Below the pieces are notes generated by a model. That model was not told the DNA's origin. It saw only the letters and a program-made list of their open reading frames with translations, and did no database searches. From assembly GCA_015489295.1 (NCBI GenBank), contig WGAB01000114.1, positions 1 through 8,382 of the forward strand: a DNA stretch of 8,382 nt. The letters are read 5' to 3'. The position numbers were made by a program, and so were the translations under genes. Positions 6,762 through 8,382 of this stretch are shown piece by piece. Positions within the stretch are counted from its first letter, which is position 1, and each line of letters begins with the position of its first letter. This stretch comes from Caldifarciminota bacterium (GTDB taxonomy: Bacteria; WOR-3; Hydrothermia; WGAB01).

Positions 6762-7784
6762 ATGTCCTATCGCCTCCAGGATTACGACTTCGACCTTCCC
6801 CGGGACTTCATCGCCCAGAAACCCGTGGAACCCCGCGACCATGCCCGGCTTTTCGTGGTACACCGGTCGACGGGTAGGTTTGAACATCGCCGGTTCTACG
6901 AAATCCCCGAGTACTTCCAGGAGGGCGATGTGCTGGTGCTGAACGAAACCCGGGTGCTGCCCGCCCGGGTGTACGGCCAACGGGAAACCGGAGGCCGGGT
7001 GGAGCTGCTGTTTCTGGGGGTGCCCCAGGAGGATGGCACCGTGCTGGCCCTGGTGCGCACCCGGGGCAGGCTCCGCGACGGCGAACGGCTTCGTATTGGG
7101 CCGGTGACCCTGGAGGTGCTGGAACGTACGTCGGAGGGCCCCCGCCGGGTTCGGTTGCCCCGGGGCCTGGACTTTCTGGCCTTCCTGAATCGCCACGGCC
7201 TGCCACCGCTGCCACCCTATATCAAGCGGCCTGCCGGGCCCGAAGACCGGGAACACTACCAAACCGTGTTTGCCCGGAAACCGGGGTCCGTGGCCGCGCC
7301 CACGGCCGGCCTCCATTTCACCCCCCGCGTGTTGCAGGCCCTTCAGGATAAGGGGGTGGACATCCGGTACCTGGTGCTCCACGTGGGGCTGGGCACCTTC
7401 CGGCCGATCCGCACCGACGATATCCGGCAGCACCGGATGGATGCCGAGTTTTACGAGATCCCCGACGATGTGGCCGAGGCCCTGATCCGGGCGAAGCAGG
7501 AGGGACGCCGGGTGTTCGGTTGCGGCACCACGGTCACCCGGGCCCTGGAAACCTGGCGGCTGGACCAGGGGCCGCGCCGGGGCTGGACCCGCCTGTTCAT
7601 CTACCCACCCTTTGAGTTCCGTGTGATTGACGCCCTGATCACCAATTTCCATGTGCCCCGGTCCACGCCGCTGCTCCTGGTATCGGCCTTTATGGGCCGG
7701 GAACGCCTGCTGGAGGCCTATGAGGAGGCCAAACAGCGGGGGTACCGGTTCTTCAGTTACGGCGATGCCATGCTGATCCTTTAG
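6762..7784 (+). CDS. queA: S-adenosylmethionine:tRNA ribosyltransferase-isomerase QueA
   Basis: Transfers and isomerises the ribosyl group of SAM onto 7-aminomethyl-7-deazaguanine at position 34 of tRNAs with GUN anticodons, forming epoxyqueuosine, the penultimate step of queuosine synthesis. The 340-residue protein is of normal length and shows the family motifs: YDFDLPRDFIAQKPVEPRDHARL at the N-terminus, VLNETRVLPARV (59-70), RHGLPPLPPYI (144-154), YQTVFARKPGSVAAPTAGLHFT (166-187), VLHVGLGTFRPI (205-216), HRMDAEFYEIP (224-234), GCGTTVTRALE (253-263), and LFIYPPFEFRVIDALITNFHVPRSTPLLLVSAF near the C-terminus. ATG6762 fits the family start. There is no Shine-Dalgarno sequence in the 27 nt between tRNA-Glu and this ATG, which is unusual beside the well-formed RBS of the next gene. 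It is probably read through from the tRNA promoter. tRNA-Glu is not a QueA substrate. No other queuosine gene is visible. Confidence 0.97.
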   Translation: MSYRLQDYDFDLPRDFIAQKPVEPRDHARLFVVHRSTGRFEHRRFYEIPEYFQEGDVLVLNETRVLPARVYGQRETGGRVELLFLGVPQEDGTVLALVRTRGRLRDGERLRIGPVTLEVLERTSEGPRRVRLPRGLDFLAFLNRHGLPPLPPYIKRPAGPEDREHYQTVFARKPGSVAAPTAGLHFTPRVLQALQDKGVDIRYLVLHVGLGTFRPIRTDDIRQHRMDAEFYEIPDDVAEALIRAKQEGRRVFGCGTTVTRALETWRLDQGPRRGWTRLFIYPPFEFRVIDALITNFHVPRSTPLLLVSAFMGRERLLEAYEEAKQRGYRFFSYGDAMLIL

Positions 7785-7794
7785 GGAGGACCCG

Positions 7795-8205
7795 ATGGCT
7801 TGGCTGCTCTGGTGGACGATCGTGGGCCAAACGCTGCCGGTGCTACCCCTCTGGGTGCACCCGGGCGATACCCTGTGGGTGGAAATCGCCGCCACCCCCG
7901 AAGCCCAGGTTCAGGGCCTGATGTTCCGCGATACCCTGCCGGAAAACCGGGGTATGCTCTTTGTTTACCCGGAGCCCCGAAGGCTGGTGTTCTGGATGCG
8001 GAACACCACGATACCCCTGGACCTCGCCTTTGCCGACGAGCAGGGGGTGATCGTGGAGATCCAGCAGATGGAACCCCTGAGCGACAGTTTGCACCAGGCG
8101 CCCCAGCCGGTGCGGTACGCCCTGGAGGTCAATCGGGGATGGTTCCAGCGCCACGGGGTTCAGGTGGGCGACACCCTGAAGGGGCCAGCGATCCTGCTCC
8201 CCTGA
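7795..8205 (+). CDS. DUF192 family protein, probably exported or membrane-anchored
   Basis: A 136-residue protein of the DUF192 family, whose biochemical role is not established. The family pattern is clear: WVEIAATPEAQVQGLMFRDTLPENRGMLFVYP (28-59), FWMRNTTIPLDLAFADEQGVIVEI (66-89), RYALEVNRGWFQRHGVQVGD (107-126). The first 20 residues are hydrophobic (MAWLLWWTIVGQTLPVLPLW) and could be an export signal or anchor, but there is no basic residue in the n-region and no lipobox cysteine, so localisation is uncertain. GGAGGA (7785-7790) lies 4 nt before the ATG and starts immediately after the queA stop codon; the 10-nt gap indicates co-transcription with queA. The end converges on the permease gene with a single base between the two stop codons. 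Confidence 0.9.
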   Translation: MAWLLWWTIVGQTLPVLPLWVHPGDTLWVEIAATPEAQVQGLMFRDTLPENRGMLFVYPEPRRLVFWMRNTTIPLDLAFADEQGVIVEIQQMEPLSDSLHQAPQPVRYALEVNRGWFQRHGVQVGDTLKGPAILLP

Positions 8206-8206
8206 G

Positions 8207-8382
8207 TTACCGTTCCTGCCACAGGAGATAGAGGCCGATGCCCCCCAGCAGGAGGTTGGGGAACCAGACCGACGCGGCGGGCACCAGGGCACGGTCGGCG
8301 AGTTCCTCGCCGCCGATGAGGAAGATGTAGTACACCGTGAAGATGAGGAAGGCGATGCCGAAGGCCGTGCCGTAGCCACCCC
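8207..8382 (-). CDS. LptF/LptG (YjgP/YjgQ) family permease, C-terminal fragment
   Basis: The visible 57 residues before the TAA stop (8209-8207) read GGYGTAFGIAFLIFTVYYIF, then LIGGEELADRALVPAASVWF and PNLLLGGIGLYLLWQER. Two hydrophobic segments flank a short loop, ending in the VPAASVWFPNLLL pattern typical of the last two membrane helices of LptF/LptG permeases. In the complete system these inner-membrane proteins pair with the ATPase LptB to extract lipopolysaccharide and pass it to the LptC/A/D bridge. LptF and LptG cannot be told apart from this fragment. The 5' part lies beyond the right edge. Its presence is the main evidence for a diderm envelope. Confidence 0.8.
   Translation of the reverse strand, partial: GGYGTAFGIAFLIFTVYYIFLIGGEELADRALVPAASVWFPNLLLGGIGLYLLWQER

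Noticed and set aside
6681..7895. 404-codon minus-strand open frame opposite tRNA-Glu and queA
   Set aside because: It runs over a tRNA and a full QueA; composition is antisense-like.
7843..8379. 178-codon minus-strand open frame over the DUF192 gene and right edge
   Set aside because: Its Ser/Arg-rich start is an out-of-frame reading of the permease C-terminus, which has a better frame ending at 8207, and the rest is antisense to the DUF192 gene.

Overview
This looks like an ordinary chromosomal housekeeping segment from a GC-rich bacterium. An LptF/LptG-type permease fragment at the right edge suggests a diderm (outer-membrane) lineage. Proteins rich in Arg and Glu would fit a thermophile, but that is a weak hint and I cannot place the organism by eye. 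Almost every gene is a recognisable core-family member. I see no transposase, integrase, CRISPR array, phage gene or recognisable defence module.

Layout: (a) 1-385 is a structured, less GC-rich intergenic region with a promoter facing each way. On the minus strand it holds a promoter, a 5' stem-loop, a strong Shine-Dalgarno sequence and what seems to be the first 21 codons of a gene running off the left edge. On the plus strand it holds the ligA promoter with a palindrome between -35 and -10. (b) 386-2407 is ligA, NAD+-dependent DNA ligase. (c) 2495-3448 is an S66 (LdcA/MccF) LD-carboxypeptidase, probably with its own promoter and a leaderless mRNA. (d) 3508-6550 on the minus strand is a trxB-rnr pair (thioredoxin reductase, then RNase R), with overlapping ends. 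(e) 6551-6761 is a divergent regulatory region plus tRNA-Glu(UUC) on the plus strand. (f) 6762-8205 is queA followed by a small DUF192 gene with a strong RBS, probably one unit with the tRNA. (g) 8207-8382 is the 3' end of a minus-strand LptF/LptG permease, convergent with the DUF192 gene.

The genes cover DNA replication and repair (ligA), peptidoglycan turnover (S66 peptidase), thiol redox (trxB), RNA turnover (rnr), translation and tRNA modification (tRNA-Glu, queA), and envelope lipid export (lptF/G). I see no pathway linking them all; the real groupings are trxB-rnr and tRNA-queA-DUF192. The most interesting material is non-coding: the leader at 1-167 on the minus strand, the palindrome in the ligA promoter, the leaderless start of the S66 peptidase gene, and the overlapping divergent promoters and leader hairpins between trxB and tRNA-Glu.
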